The translations under genes were made by a program, and so were the position numbers. A model generated the notes under the pieces. It saw only the letters and a program-made list of their open reading frames with translations. It was not told the DNA's origin and made no database searches. From Desulfarculaceae bacterium (lineage in GTDB: Bacteria; Desulfobacterota; Desulfarculia; Desulfarculales; Desulfarculaceae), in contig JAMOVV010000050.1 in NCBI GenBank assembly GCA_027067385.1, forward strand, positions 1 to 50,321: a stretch of DNA of 50,321 bases, in the 5' to 3' direction. Below are positions 7,699 to 16,664 of this stretch, in pieces. Numbering within the stretch: the first letter of the stretch is position 1; each line of letters starts with the position of its first letter.

Positions 7699-8799
7699 TC
7701 AGTCCAACCGGTAAAAGTCATTCCAGCCATTGAGCAGCCGGCATCCCTGGTCCTCCAGCAGGACCATCTGTTCCAGGCGGACCCCGCCCCATCCCGGCAG
7801 GTAGATACCCGGCTCGATGGTAAAGACCATGCCCTGGAGCAGCACGTCGCTGGAGCCGGGGGACAACGAGGGCGCTTCGTGGGTGGCCAGCCCCACCCCG
7901 TGGCCCAGGGAGTGGCCGAAGTTTTCGCCAAAGCCGGCTCGCTCGATCACCCGGCGGGCCAGGGCGTCGGCCTCGGCCCCGGTCATACCCACTTCGATGC
8001 CCGCGATGGCCTCTTCCATGGCCCGGCGCACCACCGGGTAGACCCGCCGGAAGGTGTCGTCGGCCCGGCCCGGCCCGCCCACCACCACGGTGCGCGAGAT
8101 GTCGCTGCAATAGCCGTCGACCCTGGCGCCCACGTCAAAGAGGGCGCAGCGGCCGGGCTGCAGGGAGCGGCCGCCCGGCTGAGCGTGGGGCTCAGCCGCG
8201 TTGGGGCCGGCGGCCACGATGGGCTCAAAGGCCGTCCCCTCGGCCCCGGCGTCCTCCACCGCCCGGGTGATGGCCAGGGCCAACTCCCGCTCGCTGCGTC
8301 CGGCCAGGTCCTGGGCCAGCATATCACCCAGCACCCCTTCCATCAGCTCCAGGCTGGCGGTGATGGCGGCCACCTCGGTGGAGTCCTTGCGCAGGCGCAG
8401 GGAGCCCACCAGCCCCCGGGTGGGCTTTAGCTCCACCTGGTCCAGCTCCCGGGCCAGGGCCTGTTGCCACATCACCAACATGCCGTCGGCCTCGATGGCC
8501 AGGCGCTTGATACCCAACTCGGCGGCCAGGGCGGCGGTCTCCTTGGCCAGCCCCTGGCGGTGCAGGCGCAGCTCGAACAGGGGGGCCTGCTGGCCGGCGC
8601 TGAGCTGGTAGCGGCTGTCGGTGACCAGCACCGCCGCGGTAGGGGCTATGAGCAGCCAACCGGCACTCTCGCCCCACTGCCCGTCCGCCTGGGTGAAGCC
8701 GCTTAGGTAGCGCCGGTTGGCCGGCAGGGTGACCACCAGGGCGTCCAGCTCCATTTGCAGCAGCAGGGAGCGAAGTTTTGTCAGTCGTTTCTTGTGCAT
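7699..8799 (-). CDS. M24 metallopeptidase (Xaa-Pro aminopeptidase/dipeptidase)
   Basis: A 366-residue two-domain 'creatinase-fold' peptidase. The N-terminal creatinase-like domain (about residues 1-130) has the typical NRRYLSGFTQ start. The pita-bread domain carries all five metal ligands in order: Asp in FDVGA, Asp in SDISRT, His in GHSLGHGVG, Glu in IEPGIY and Glu in LEQMVLL. It would cleave N-terminal residues next to proline in the cytoplasm. It is the first gene of the long minus-strand operon. A strong promoter lies about 60 bases upstream (8857-8885). The ATG is preceded by a short AGGA. Aminopeptidase versus prolidase cannot be separated by eye. Confidence 0.92.
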   Translation of the reverse strand: MHKKRLTKLRSLLLQMELDALVVTLPANRRYLSGFTQADGQWGESAGWLLIAPTAAVLVTDSRYQLSAGQQAPLFELRLHRQGLAKETAALAAELGIKRLAIEADGMLVMWQQALARELDQVELKPTRGLVGSLRLRKDSTEVAAITASLELMEGVLGDMLAQDLAGRSERELALAITRAVEDAGAEGTAFEPIVAAGPNAAEPHAQPGGRSLQPGRCALFDVGARVDGYCSDISRTVVVGGPGRADDTFRRVYPVVRRAMEEAIAGIEVGMTGAEADALARRVIERAGFGENFGHSLGHGVGLATHEAPSLSPGSSDVLLQGMVFTIEPGIYLPGWGGVRLEQMVLLEDQGCRLLNGWNDFYRLD

Positions 8800-8856
8800 A
8801 TCCTAAAGCACCTCGCGGCGGCCGCGCCCGGCGGGCCTGGTGGGAACCGATCAATC

Positions 8857-8885
8857 TTTATAGCATTGGGCCACAGGGCTGGCAA
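8857..8885 (-). promoter_or_regulatory. Sigma-70 promoter of the M24 peptidase-xerD-scpAB-rluB-tRNA operon
   Basis: On the minus strand: TTGCCA (8885-8880), 17-base spacer, TATAAA (8862-8857). Each box has one mismatch to consensus. The start point would be near 8850, giving a leader of about 50 bases. The -35 box lies inside the left arm of the inverted repeat at 8881-8910. Confidence 0.72.
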
Positions 8886-8910
8886 GGCGGCGGCCGTCGC
8901 CAGCCTTGCC
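8881..8910. promoter_or_regulatory. Inverted repeat spanning two divergent -35 boxes
   Basis: GGCAAGGC-GGCG and CGCC-A-GCCTTGCC form arms of 12 bases around a 5-base centre, with one bulged A. The outer ends overlap the -35 boxes of both divergent promoters. It is a good candidate operator for a dimeric regulator, possibly the adjacent sigma-54-activator-like protein. It could also fold as a hairpin in RNA. Confidence 0.55.
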
Positions 8911-8934
8911 TGGCCAGGTTCGGTGGGGTATTAA
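8906..8934 (+). promoter_or_regulatory. Sigma-70 promoter of the AAA+ regulator-proC operon
   Basis: TTGCCT (8906-8911), 17-base spacer, TATTAA (8929-8934). Transcription would begin near 8941, leaving a short leader with the GGGAGG ribosome-binding site before ATG 8958. This favours that start over the ATG at 8934, which overlaps the -10 box. Confidence 0.6.
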
Positions 8935-8957
8935 TGAGAGGCCCCGAGGGAGGTTGC

Positions 8958-10373
8958 ATGGACCGGCTCTCCGCCATGATCGCAGAACAGGCTGGCTACC
9001 TGGCCCGGCGTTTGGCCGGCCGCACCCCGGTGGCCGCCCGGCGGCCCGTGGTGGGCGACAGCGCCCGGGAGCCGCGGGACGCGCCAGAGCCGACTCCGGC
9101 CGACCCGGCCCTGCACCAACTGGCCCAGGCGGTGATCCAGGCCGCCCTGAGCCTGGAGGAGGCCGCGGACGATATCTCCCTGGCCGAGCTGGAGGCCGAG
9201 ATGGGCCGGGTGACCCGCCGGCTGCTGGACCAGCGGCCGGACCTGCCGCGCCCGGTGGCCGCCCGCCTGGCGGCCGAGGTGCCGGCCCTGGTGCGCCTGC
9301 CGGCCCTGGCCCGCCTGGCCCGCCAGGGGCTGGGGGTGGACCCGGCGGTGGTGGCCGGCCAGGATGCCGACGGCATCGTGACCAACGGCTCGCCGGCCTT
9401 TGCCCGGGTGCTGGAGGACCTGCGCCGGGTGGCGGCCACCGAGCTCAGCGTACTGCTGGAGGGCGAGAGCGGCACCGGCAAGGAGCTCCTGGCCCGGCGG
9501 CTGCACCGGCTCTCGCCCCGACGGGAGGGGCCCCTGGTGGCTCTCAACTGCGCGGCCCTGCCGCAGGACCTGCTGGAGAGCGAGCTATTCGGCCACGTCA
9601 AGGGCGCCTTTACCGGGGCGGCCGCCTCGCGGGAGGGCTACCTGGGCCGGGCCCACGGCGGCACCCTGTTTTTGGACGAGATCGGCGAGGCCTCCCCCGA
9701 GCTCCAGGTGACACTCCTGCGGGTCTTGGAAGACCGGCTGGTGACACCGGTGGGCGGCCGGCAGGGGCGGCCGGTGGACTTCCGCCTGGTGTGCGCCAGC
9801 AGCCGCGACCTGCGTAAGGAGGCCGAACAGGGCCGCTTCAGCCAGGCCCTGCTCTACCGCATCCGGGTGGTGCCGCTGCGCCTGCCGCCGCTTCGCCGGC
9901 GGCCAGAGGACCTGCCGGCGCTCATCGACTATTTCCTGGAGCGGGCCGGGCGGGAGACGGGAAGCCAGCGCCGCTTGAGCCGCCGGGCGCGCCGGGCGCT
10001 CTTGGCCTACCGTTGGCCCGGCAACATCCGGCAGTTGCAGCACGTGATCCAGCGCCTGGTGGTTTTATCGGAGGGGCCGGTGATAGAGGTGTCTGACCTG
10101 CCGGCCCAGATCGCGGCTCCCAAGGCCGGGGCCTACCAGCGGCGGCTTGAGGACCTGCCGGACATTCCGCGGGCCCGGGTGGCCGACCTGGCCCGGCTGC
10201 TGGCCCAGGCCCAAGGCGGCGAGGTGGTCAACCGCGACGTGCGCCGGCACCTGGGCTGCTCCGACTCCACGGCCCGCAAAATGCTGCGGGGACTGACCCG
10301 GGCCGGGGTGCTGAAGGTAGTGGGCGATCACAGGGCGCGGCGTTACCTGGTAGACGATATCGAGGAGAAGTGA
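8958..10373 (+). CDS. Sigma-54-activator-like AAA+ protein with winged-helix C-terminus
   Basis: A 471-residue protein. Residues about 150-385 are a sigma-54-interaction AAA+ domain, with Walker A GESGTGKE (about 168), the sigma-54-contacting loop GAFTGA (216-221), Walker B LFLDEIGE and the arginine-finger region [16 protein letters not shown]. There is no receiver, GAF or PAS domain. The first 130 residues are helical, Leu/Ala/Glu-rich and not recognised. The C-terminus (about 410-471) does not look like a Fis helix-turn-helix. It reads like a winged helix ([19 protein letters not shown] followed by [18 protein letters not shown]). The start is ATG 8958, with GGGAGG five bases upstream. proC follows one base after the stop. 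The target promoters are unknown. Confidence 0.85.
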   Translation: MDRLSAMIAEQAGYLARRLAGRTPVAARRPVVGDSAREPRDAPEPTPADPALHQLAQAVIQAALSLEEAADDISLAELEAEMGRVTRRLLDQRPDLPRPVAARLAAEVPALVRLPALARLARQGLGVDPAVVAGQDADGIVTNGSPAFARVLEDLRRVAATELSVLLEGESGTGKELLARRLHRLSPRREGPLVALNCAALPQDLLESELFGHVKGAFTGAAASREGYLGRAHGGTLFLDEIGEASPELQVTLLRVLEDRLVTPVGGRQGRPVDFRLVCASSRDLRKEAEQGRFSQALLYRIRVVPLRLPPLRRRPEDLPALIDYFLERAGRETGSQRRLSRRARRALLAYRWPGNIRQLQHVIQRLVVLSEGPVIEVSDLPAQIAAPKAGAYQRRLEDLPDIPRARVADLARLLAQAQGGEVVNRDVRRHLGCSDSTARKMLRGLTRAGVLKVVGDHRARRYLVDDIEEK

Positions 10374-10374
10374 C

Positions 10375-11187
10375 ATGGCGATCAAGGGGCGTATCGGCTT
10401 GGTGGGCGGCGGCAACATGGGCTCCGCCTTGGTTAAGGGTTTGCTGGCCGCCGGGCTGGCCGGGGCCGACCAGGTGGTGGTGGCCGAGCAGGACCAGGCG
10501 CGCCGCGCCGCCCTGGCCGCCGAGACCGGCGTGGCGGTGGTGGCCTCGGCCGGGGAACTGGACAACCTGGCGGTGCTCATCCTGGCGGTGAAGCCCCCCG
10601 ACATCCCGGCCTGCGCCCGCCAGGCGGCCGGCGCGGTGGAGCCCGGCTCCCTGGTCATCACCCTGGCCGCCGGGGTGCCCCTGGCCAAGGTGGCCGGGGC
10701 CTTTGACCCCGACCAGCCCCTGGTGCGGGCCATGCCCAACACCCCGGCGCTCATCGGCCAGGGGGTGACCGCCCTGGCCCCCGGCGCAGGGGTGGGGCAA
10801 GCCGACCTGACCTTGGCCACCGACATCTTCGGCGCGGTGGGACAGGTGGTGGTGGTCACCGAAAAGGCCCTGGACGCGGTGACCGGGCTCTCGGGCTCCG
10901 GGCCGGCCTATGTCTTTTTGTTCATCGAGGCCCTGGCCGACGCCGGCGTGGCCCAGGGGCTGGACCGCGCCATCGCCCTCACCCTGGCCCGGCAGACTGT
11001 GGCCGGCGCCGCCCGCCTGGCCATCGAAAGCGGTGAGCACCCGGCCACCCTCAAGGACCGGGTCACCTCGCCCGGCGGCACCACCATCAGCGGCTTGCAC
11101 GTGCTGGAGCGCGGCGGGCTGCGCGGCCTGGTGATGGACGCGGTGGCCGCGGCCACCGACCGCAGCCGCGAGCTGGGAGAGTCCTGA
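10375..11187 (+). CDS. proC: Pyrroline-5-carboxylate reductase
   Basis: A 270-residue enzyme of normal family length that reduces 1-pyrroline-5-carboxylate to proline with NAD(P)H, the last step of proline synthesis in the cytoplasm. The N-terminal Rossmann motif is GLVGGGNMGSALVKGLL. The C-terminal dimerisation domain has the family signature SPGGTTISGLHVLERGG, with the substrate-binding SGSGPAY further upstream. It begins one base after the AAA+ regulator stop (TGA-C-ATG), so the two are co-transcribed. The gene pair lies opposite an Xaa-Pro peptidase gene, a possible proline-metabolism link that may be coincidental. Confidence 0.96.
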   Translation: MAIKGRIGLVGGGNMGSALVKGLLAAGLAGADQVVVAEQDQARRAALAAETGVAVVASAGELDNLAVLILAVKPPDIPACARQAAGAVEPGSLVITLAAGVPLAKVAGAFDPDQPLVRAMPNTPALIGQGVTALAPGAGVGQADLTLATDIFGAVGQVVVVTEKALDAVTGLSGSGPAYVFLFIEALADAGVAQGLDRAIALTLARQTVAGAARLAIESGEHPATLKDRVTSPGGTTISGLHVLERGGLRGLVMDAVAAATDRSRELGES

Positions 11188-11240
11188 TCCCCTGCGACGG
11201 CCGCGCCCCGGGGTGTTTAGCGATCTAATCTTTATGCCGG

Positions 11241-12701
11241 CTAGTGCTGCGTGGGGGTCTGGCCCAGGGCGGGCAGGGTGACGGTGAAGGTGCTGCCTTG
11301 GCCCGGCTGGCTGTCCACCGCGATGTGGCCGCCGTGCTTGTTTACCACCCGCTTGACGATATCCAGGCCCAGGCCGGTGCCCACGATATGGCGGGTGTCC
11401 TGGTTCTTCACCCGGTAGAAGCGCTCGAAAATCTTGGCCGCCTCCTCGGGCGTCAGGCCCAGGCCGGTGTCGCTCACCTGGATCACCACCGCGTTGTCTT
11501 GCGACCGGGCGGTGACGGTGATTTCGCCGCCGTCGGGGGTGTACTTCACCGCGTTGCTCACCAGGTTCACCAGCACCTCCAGGAGCTCCGGGGCCACCCC
11601 CATTACCTTGGGTAGGGGGCCCTCGGCCTCCAGGCGCAGGGTTTGGTCTTTTTGGCGGGCGCGCTCGGCCAGCAGGTCCACCGCCTCTTCCAGCAAGGGT
11701 GCTAAGTCCACTTCCTCGGGTTCGCCCAGGGCCCCGGCCTCGATCTTGGCCAGGTCCAACAGGTCCTTGCTCAGGTTGATGATGCCGGTGACCCGGGCGC
11801 GGGCCCGCTCCACCAGGTGGGCCTGCTTGGGGTTGAGGGGACCGGGCAGTTCCTGGCCCAGCACCTGGAGCTGGCCCAGCACCGCCGATAGGGGACTGGC
11901 GATCTCGTGGGCCACGGTGGAGACGAACTCGTTCTTCAGAGCGTCGAGCCGGCGCCAGGCGGTGACGTCGTCAAACACGGCCAGGGCCCCCACCAGCAGG
12001 CCCCGTCCATCCACAAAGGGCACGCAGGTGACCTGCAGGAACACCTCGTCGCCTTCCACCGCGCCGGTGGTCTGGCAGGTGACCGCCTGGTAGTCGCCCT
12101 CGCTCTGGGCCAGCACCCGGCCCATGGTCTCCACCACCTCGGGGCAGGGCAGGGCCTGCTCCAGCGGCTTGTCGATCACCTGGTCTTCCACCAGGCCGAA
12201 GGCCCGGCGCAACGAGGGGTTGGTGAGCACCACCCGGCCCTCGGCGTTGGTAACCATCACCCCGTTGGACATGGCGTCCACCAGGGCGCGGGTGCGGCTT
12301 TTTTCGATGGCCATGTCGCGCAGGGTGCGCACCTGCTTCACCAGGCGCTCCACCACCAGGCGCAGCTCCTTGGGCTTGAACGGCTTGGCCAGGAAATCGT
12401 CGGCCCCCTGCTTCATGGCCGCCACCGCCTTTTCCAGGGTGGCGTAGCCGGTGATGACCACCACGGCCAGGTGGGGGTACAGGCGGCGGGCCTGCTCCAA
12501 GAACTCCATGCCGTCCATCACCGGCATCATCAGGTCCACCAGCACCAGGTCGGCCGCGTCCTGCTGCAAGGCCGCCAGGCCCTCCCGGCCGTTGACCGCT
12601 TCGCTCACGCGCGCCCCGTCGGGCTCCATTACCCGGCGCACCGCCTGGCGCACCCGGGCTTCGTCGTCCACAACCAAGATATGCAGATCGTCCGCTTCCA
12701 T
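11241..12701 (-). CDS. Receiver-PAS-histidine kinase (REC-PAS-HisKA-HATPase)
   Basis: A 486-residue cytosolic signalling protein. Residues about 6-120 are a receiver domain with the acidic pair VVDDEAR, the phospho-acceptor Asp in LVDLMMPVMDG, and KPFKP. A PAS domain follows (MSNGVMVTNAEGRVVLTNPS, about 145-255). The kinase core has the phospho-His in STVAHEIASPL and ATP-binding NAVKYTPDGG, DTGLGL and GTGLGLDIVKRV. No membrane segment is present. Its ATG overlaps the TAA of the upstream kinase (TAATG). With a receiver at the N-terminus, it may take phosphate from that kinase and pass it on. It is the last gene of the ten-gene C1/signalling operon. Confidence 0.92.
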   Translation of the reverse strand: MEADDLHILVVDDEARVRQAVRRVMEPDGARVSEAVNGREGLAALQQDAADLVLVDLMMPVMDGMEFLEQARRLYPHLAVVVITGYATLEKAVAAMKQGADDFLAKPFKPKELRLVVERLVKQVRTLRDMAIEKSRTRALVDAMSNGVMVTNAEGRVVLTNPSLRRAFGLVEDQVIDKPLEQALPCPEVVETMGRVLAQSEGDYQAVTCQTTGAVEGDEVFLQVTCVPFVDGRGLLVGALAVFDDVTAWRRLDALKNEFVSTVAHEIASPLSAVLGQLQVLGQELPGPLNPKQAHLVERARARVTGIINLSKDLLDLAKIEAGALGEPEEVDLAPLLEEAVDLLAERARQKDQTLRLEAEGPLPKVMGVAPELLEVLVNLVSNAVKYTPDGGEITVTARSQDNAVVIQVSDTGLGLTPEEAAKIFERFYRVKNQDTRHIVGTGLGLDIVKRVVNKHGGHIAVDSQPGQGSTFTVTLPALGQTPTQH

Positions 12702-14251
12702 TAGGTCTCCTCCGGAGTGCGGCTCATTTCGTACTTGCTGGCGAACTCGGCCAGGGTCCCCTGCAGGTGCTCCGGCAGGGTCACCTGGAAGGTGGTGCCC
12801 TGGGGCCCGGTTTCCTTGACCCGGATTCGGCCGCCGTGCCGGGTGACCAGGCCGTAGACCACGCTGAGGCCCAGGCCGGTGCCCTTGCCGATGTCCTTGG
12901 TGGTAAAGAAAGGATCAAAGACCCGCTCGATGTTTTCGGCGGCGATACCCGGGCCGGTGTCGCTGATCTCCACGAACCGCTGGCCGTGGTCGTCCAGGCC
13001 GGTGCGCACCGTGAGCCGGCCGCGTCCCTCCATGGCGTCCAGGGCGTTGGTAAGCAGGTTGATGAACACCTGGCGCAGCAGTTGTTCGTCGCCCTCGATG
13101 GTGAGGGGCTCCGGGTGGTAGTGGCGCGCCACCTCCACGTGCAGGAACACCGAGTCGTCCCGGATGAGCTTGAAGGCGTCTTCCACCACCCGGTTGAGGT
13201 CCAGGTCCTCGATGCGGATTTCGCTTTGGCGGCTGTAGTCCAGCAGGCCCCGCACGATGTCCCGGCAGCGGTCGGCGTCCTCCATGATGCATTCCAGGTC
13301 CTGGCGTACCGGGTCGCCCGGCGGCAGACTCTCGGCCGCGGTCTCGGCAAAGACGGTTATGCCGGTGAGCGGGTTGTTGAGCTCGTGGGCCACCCCGGCG
13401 GCCATGCGCCCCAGCCGGGCCAGCTTGTCCGACTGCACCACCTGCATGCGGGCCTGGGCCAGGCGGCCCTCCATCTTTTGGATTTCCCGCAGGTCGGTGA
13501 AGATACCCACCGTGGCCACCGGCTTGCCGTCGCGCTTGACGTCGGCCGCGTTGACCCGCACCGGAATCTTGTTGCCCTGGCGGTCATGCACGTAGGTATG
13601 GACGCCCAGGGCCTGTCCGCCGTGTTGGTCCAGGGCCTGGCGCAGCTCGCGCAGTTGGCTGATGGGCGACAGGATGCGCAGGTTCTCCCCCACCAGCTCG
13701 TCCACCTCGTAACCCAGCACCCGGGTCACGCTGCGGTTGACAAACAGGATGTCGCCGTTGAGATCGGCGGCCACCACCACCCCCACCAGGGAGTCCAGCA
13801 GGCGGTTAAGGAACTCGTTGCTCTCCTTGAGGCTGCTCTCCAGGCGCTTGGTCTCGGTGATGTCCCGGATGGATTCGATCACCGCCCGCACCTCGCCGTC
13901 CGGCCCGGTGAGGGGGGCCATGTGGACCTCCTCCACGATTCTTTGGCCGTGGCGGTCCTGGTACTCGTGCAGGTTGAAGTGTCCCCTTTGGCCGGCCAGG
14001 GCCTCGGGAAAGCGGCAACGCTGGCGGGGGCAGGGTTCGTCGATCTGGTGGAACACCTGGTAGCAGCGCCGCCCCACCACCTTTTGCGAGGGCACGGCGT
14101 AGCGGGCCAGGAAGGCCTGGTTGGCCGCGCGCACCACCATGTCGCACCCCAGGATCAGGGTGGGGATGGGATGGTCCTGGAACACCCGGGCGTGGACCTC
14201 CAGCTCCAGGGGGTCTTGCGCAGATGGCGTTTTCTGGGCCATGGCCGTCAT
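12701..14251 (-). CDS. PAS-PAS histidine kinase with Cys-rich first PAS
   Basis: A 516-residue soluble kinase. The first PAS (about residues 20-140) contains [17 protein letters not shown], a cysteine arrangement often seen in PAS domains of sulfate reducers and suited to metal or redox sensing. The second PAS is at about 150-270. The kinase core has [13 protein letters not shown] (phospho-His), [14 protein letters not shown] and [15 protein letters not shown]. No transmembrane segment is visible, so it senses a cytoplasmic signal. A second ATG at 14242 has a better-placed AAGGG and could be the true start. It is cotranscribed with the ACT-like genes upstream and the REC-PAS-kinase downstream. 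Confidence 0.92.
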   Translation of the reverse strand: MTAMAQKTPSAQDPLELEVHARVFQDHPIPTLILGCDMVVRAANQAFLARYAVPSQKVVGRRCYQVFHQIDEPCPRQRCRFPEALAGQRGHFNLHEYQDRHGQRIVEEVHMAPLTGPDGEVRAVIESIRDITETKRLESSLKESNEFLNRLLDSLVGVVVAADLNGDILFVNRSVTRVLGYEVDELVGENLRILSPISQLRELRQALDQHGGQALGVHTYVHDRQGNKIPVRVNAADVKRDGKPVATVGIFTDLREIQKMEGRLAQARMQVVQSDKLARLGRMAAGVAHELNNPLTGITVFAETAAESLPPGDPVRQDLECIMEDADRCRDIVRGLLDYSRQSEIRIEDLDLNRVVEDAFKLIRDDSVFLHVEVARHYHPEPLTIEGDEQLLRQVFINLLTNALDAMEGRGRLTVRTGLDDHGQRFVEISDTGPGIAAENIERVFDPFFTTKDIGKGTGLGLSVVYGLVTRHGGRIRVKETGPQGTTFQVTLPEHLQGTLAEFASKYEMSRTPEET

Positions 14252-14258
14252 CCCTTGA

Positions 14259-14738
14259 TCACGGTGAGCTGAAGTACTCGGCCAGGGCCTCCAGGGCGGT
14301 GGGGCACTGGGCCGGTTCGAAGAGCATGAACAGCGAATGCACCACGGCGCCCAATCCCAAGGGGGCCACCGCGACCTGCCGCAGCCCCTCCAGGGCCTGG
14401 GAGACGATGCCGTAGCGGTCGCCGAAGTGCGGACCCTGCAAGTGGATCAAACCCACCGGCACCGGTTCCCGGCTAAGCTCCAGCCCGGCCCGCTCCAGCA
14501 CCGCCAGCAGCGCGGGTAGTTGGTCATGGGCCAGGCACAGGGAGATGCTCCAGGTATCATCCTCGGGCCAGGCGCTGGTATGGATGACCCTCGGCGGCGG
14601 GTCCACCCCGGCCAGGCTGCTTTGCAGGGCCACCAGGTCGGCCAGCCGGCCCTGGCCGGTCACCAGGACCAGTCCGTGCTCCACCTTGAGGCCGTAGGTC
14701 TTGATGGGCCGCTCGGAATAGATGGCCACCGTCTCCAC
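14259..14738 (-). CDS. ACT-domain-like protein (first of a paralogous pair)
   Basis: 159 residues with no enzyme motif. The pattern VGLIHLQGPHFGDRYGIVSQALEGL, then the hydrophobic strand region ending in ALEALAEYF, resembles an ACT regulatory domain. The N-terminal half (KTYGLKVEHGLVLVTGQGRLADL) could be a second ACT unit, as in the tandem ACT region of aspartokinase. The C-terminal part matches the neighbouring 179-residue protein (PLGLGAVVHSLFML versus PLGLATSLSAVVLV), so the two are probably paralogues. ACT domains usually bind amino acids. The start is GTG 14738, with a strong AGGAGGT seven bases upstream. The ligand and function are unknown. Confidence 0.7.
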   Translation of the reverse strand: METVAIYSERPIKTYGLKVEHGLVLVTGQGRLADLVALQSSLAGVDPPPRVIHTSAWPEDDTWSISLCLAHDQLPALLAVLERAGLELSREPVPVGLIHLQGPHFGDRYGIVSQALEGLRQVAVAPLGLGAVVHSLFMLFEPAQCPTALEALAEYFSSP

Positions 14739-14741
14739 GTC

Positions 14742-15281
14742 TCAGACCTCCTCCCGGGTGCGGGAGCTCTGCACCACGGCCATGCGGGCCTCCGGCGGTG
14801 AGAGTCCCTCGGGCAGGTCAAAGTCCCGGGCCAGGATGTCGAGGGTGGCGGCCAGGTGCTCCTGGCGCACCACCAGCACCACGGCTGAAAGCGAGGTGGC
14901 CAGCCCCAGGGGGGTGAGCCCGGCGCGAGCCAGCGAGGCCAGGGCGGCCGCCGGCAGCCCCAAGTCTTGCGAGAGGGGAAAGAACTGCACCAGGACCACC
15001 TGCCGGATGAGGCGCGGGGCGCCCAGGCCGTGGGCCTCGGCCGCCCGCCGGGCCAGGTCCCAGGCCTCCTCGGCCACCGCGGGCTCCAGGCACAGGGCCA
15101 CCCGGCCCGCGGCTGCCTTGCACGGCAGGTCCAGCACCAAGGGAAGGTTGACGCGCCGGCGGGCCAGTTCGGCCAGCAGCTCGGGCAGGGTCGCGGCCCA
15201 GTCGGGGGTGGTCTCCAACAGGCACAACTCGTGACTGCACTTCAGACCGGCTATGGTGGGCTGCGGATTCACTGCGCTCAC
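14742..15281 (-). CDS. ACT-domain-like protein (second of a paralogous pair)
   Basis: 179 residues, cytosolic, without a recognised catalytic motif. The predicted pattern is beta-alpha-beta strands such as RQVVLVQFFPLSQDLGLPAAALASL, then PLGLATSLSAVVLVV and an ALDILARDFDLP-like helix, again similar to a tandem ACT module. The N-terminal part, with SHELCLLETTPDW, has two Cys residues (KCSHELC). The start is GTG 15281. No convincing ribosome-binding site is visible, and the response-regulator stop is 18 bases upstream. It sits between a response regulator and a histidine kinase, which suggests a ligand-sensing or adaptor role in that pathway. This is inference. Confidence 0.62.
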   Translation of the reverse strand: MSAVNPQPTIAGLKCSHELCLLETTPDWAATLPELLAELARRRVNLPLVLDLPCKAAAGRVALCLEPAVAEEAWDLARRAAEAHGLGAPRLIRQVVLVQFFPLSQDLGLPAAALASLARAGLTPLGLATSLSAVVLVVRQEHLAATLDILARDFDLPEGLSPPEARMAVVQSSRTREEV

Positions 15282-15299
15282 GAGGGCCGGTCGGCGACC

Positions 15300-15686
15300 C
15301 TACTTGATCAGTTCTTCCACGATGGATACCAGCTTGTCCAAGTCCACCGGCTTGGCGATGTAGTCGTCAGCCTCCACCTGCATGCCGTCGGCGTGGGTGT
15401 AGGTGGTGGAATTGACCGCCGAGCCCACCGCGGTGAGCAGGATCACCGGTATGTCTTGCAGGGCGCTGTCGCCCTTGATCTCGGCGCAGAGTTCATAGCC
15501 GTTTTTGCGGGGCATCATGACGTCCAAGATCACCAGGTCGGGCTTGCGCCGGCCGAGGCTCTCGGTGGCCTCCTGGCCGTCGTAGGCCTTGCCTACCTCG
15601 AAGCCCTTGGCCTCCAGGTTCATGCTCACGGCCTCGACCAGATCGGGATCATCGTCCACCACCAGCACATACTTGGGGTCGGCCAT
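15300..15686 (-). CDS. Single-domain response regulator
   Basis: 128 residues, a stand-alone CheY-like receiver without an output domain. The key residues are all present: acidic pocket VVDDDPD, phospho-acceptor Asp55 in VILDVMMPRKNG, Thr in ILLTAVGS and Lys in YIAKPVD. An unusual insert after the Thr region (GSAVNSTTYTHADGMQVEADD) lengthens the beta4-alpha4 segment. The start is ATG 15686, with AAGGAG seven bases upstream. An in-frame start further out has no such site. It is co-directional with metF, 54 bases downstream of its stop, and is probably in the same transcript. It is likely a phosphoryl carrier for the two kinases downstream. Confidence 0.92.
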   Translation of the reverse strand: MADPKYVLVVDDDPDLVEAVSMNLEAKGFEVGKAYDGQEATESLGRRKPDLVILDVMMPRKNGYELCAEIKGDSALQDIPVILLTAVGSAVNSTTYTHADGMQVEADDYIAKPVDLDKLVSIVEELIK

Positions 15687-15740
15687 AATCGTCTCCTTTG
15701 CAGCGGGGTTGTCCACGGCGCCCGCTGTTTTGGGCGGTAT

Positions 15741-16664
15741 TTACAACTGGGGCCGGGGCAGCAGCTCGGCCCGCTCTAAAATTTCGGGAACCTTGTGCTC
15801 CCACTCGATGGCCATGACGTGTACCCCGGCCACGCCGGGAATCTCGCGCAGTTGCTGCACCTGTTCGCACAGCAGCTTGATGCCCTCGTCGGCCTGCTTT
15901 TCCTTGGGCGCGCCGGCGATGCGCGCCACGATGTCGTCGGGCACGTCCATGCCCGGGACCTTGGAGGCCATGTAGCGGGCCATGCCGGCGCTCTTGAGCG
16001 GGGTGATGCCGGCCAGGACCTTCACCTTTTCGGTGAGCCCCATGTCCACGGCCTGGTGCATGTAGTCGCGGAACTTGTCCATGTTGTAGATGCACTGGGT
16101 CTGGATGAAATCGGCCCCGGCCGCCACTTTCTTGGCCAGGCGCATCACCCGCAGCTCAAAGGGATCGCCAAAGGGGTTGGCCGCCGCACCGATGAACATC
16201 TTGGGCGGGGTGTCGATCTCGGCCCCGCCCTGGAACTTGCCCTCGTCGACCATGGCCCGCACCATCTGGATGAGCTGCATGGAGTCGATGTCGTGCACGT
16301 TGGCGGCCATGGGGTGGTCGCCGAACTTGGGGTGGTCGCCGGAGAGGCACAGCATGGTGTTGATGCCCAGGGCGTGGGCCCCCAGGATGTCGGACTGCAT
16401 GGCCAGGCGGTTGCGGTCGCGGCAGACCATCTGGTAGTTGGGCTCCAGGCCCATCTCCTTGACGACGAGCGAGGCGGCCCAGGAGGACATGCGCACCACG
16501 GCGGTCTGGTTGTCGGTGATGTTCACCGCGTCCACCAGGCCCACCAGGTGCTTGGCCTTTTGGCGCACGTCTTCGGGGTTGCTGCCGCGCGGCGGTCCCA
16601 CCTCGCCGGTGACCGCGAAATGGCCGGCCGCCAGGACTTTTTCCAGGTTACTTTGGGTCTTCAT
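15741..16664 (-). CDS. metF: Methylenetetrahydrofolate reductase, MetF family
   Basis: A 307-residue flavoprotein of the (beta-alpha)8 MetF family. The active-site Glu region reads VTGEVGPPRG. The folate/FAD-binding block CRDRNRLAMQSDILGAHALG, then LSGDHP, is well conserved, as is TQCIYNMDKF. It would interconvert 5,10-methylene-THF and 5-methyl-THF, the last reduction of the Wood-Ljungdahl methyl branch. It overlaps metV in a TAATG junction. MetF-MetV pairs form a complex in acetogens, where MetV supplies Fe-S clusters for electron input. HdrA and MvhD upstream suggest that the electron partner is not simple NADH. Confidence 0.92.
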   Translation of the reverse strand: MKTQSNLEKVLAAGHFAVTGEVGPPRGSNPEDVRQKAKHLVGLVDAVNITDNQTAVVRMSSWAASLVVKEMGLEPNYQMVCRDRNRLAMQSDILGAHALGINTMLCLSGDHPKFGDHPMAANVHDIDSMQLIQMVRAMVDEGKFQGGAEIDTPPKMFIGAAANPFGDPFELRVMRLAKKVAAGADFIQTQCIYNMDKFRDYMHQAVDMGLTEKVKVLAGITPLKSAGMARYMASKVPGMDVPDDIVARIAGAPKEKQADEGIKLLCEQVQQLREIPGVAGVHVMAIEWEHKVPEILERAELLPRPQL

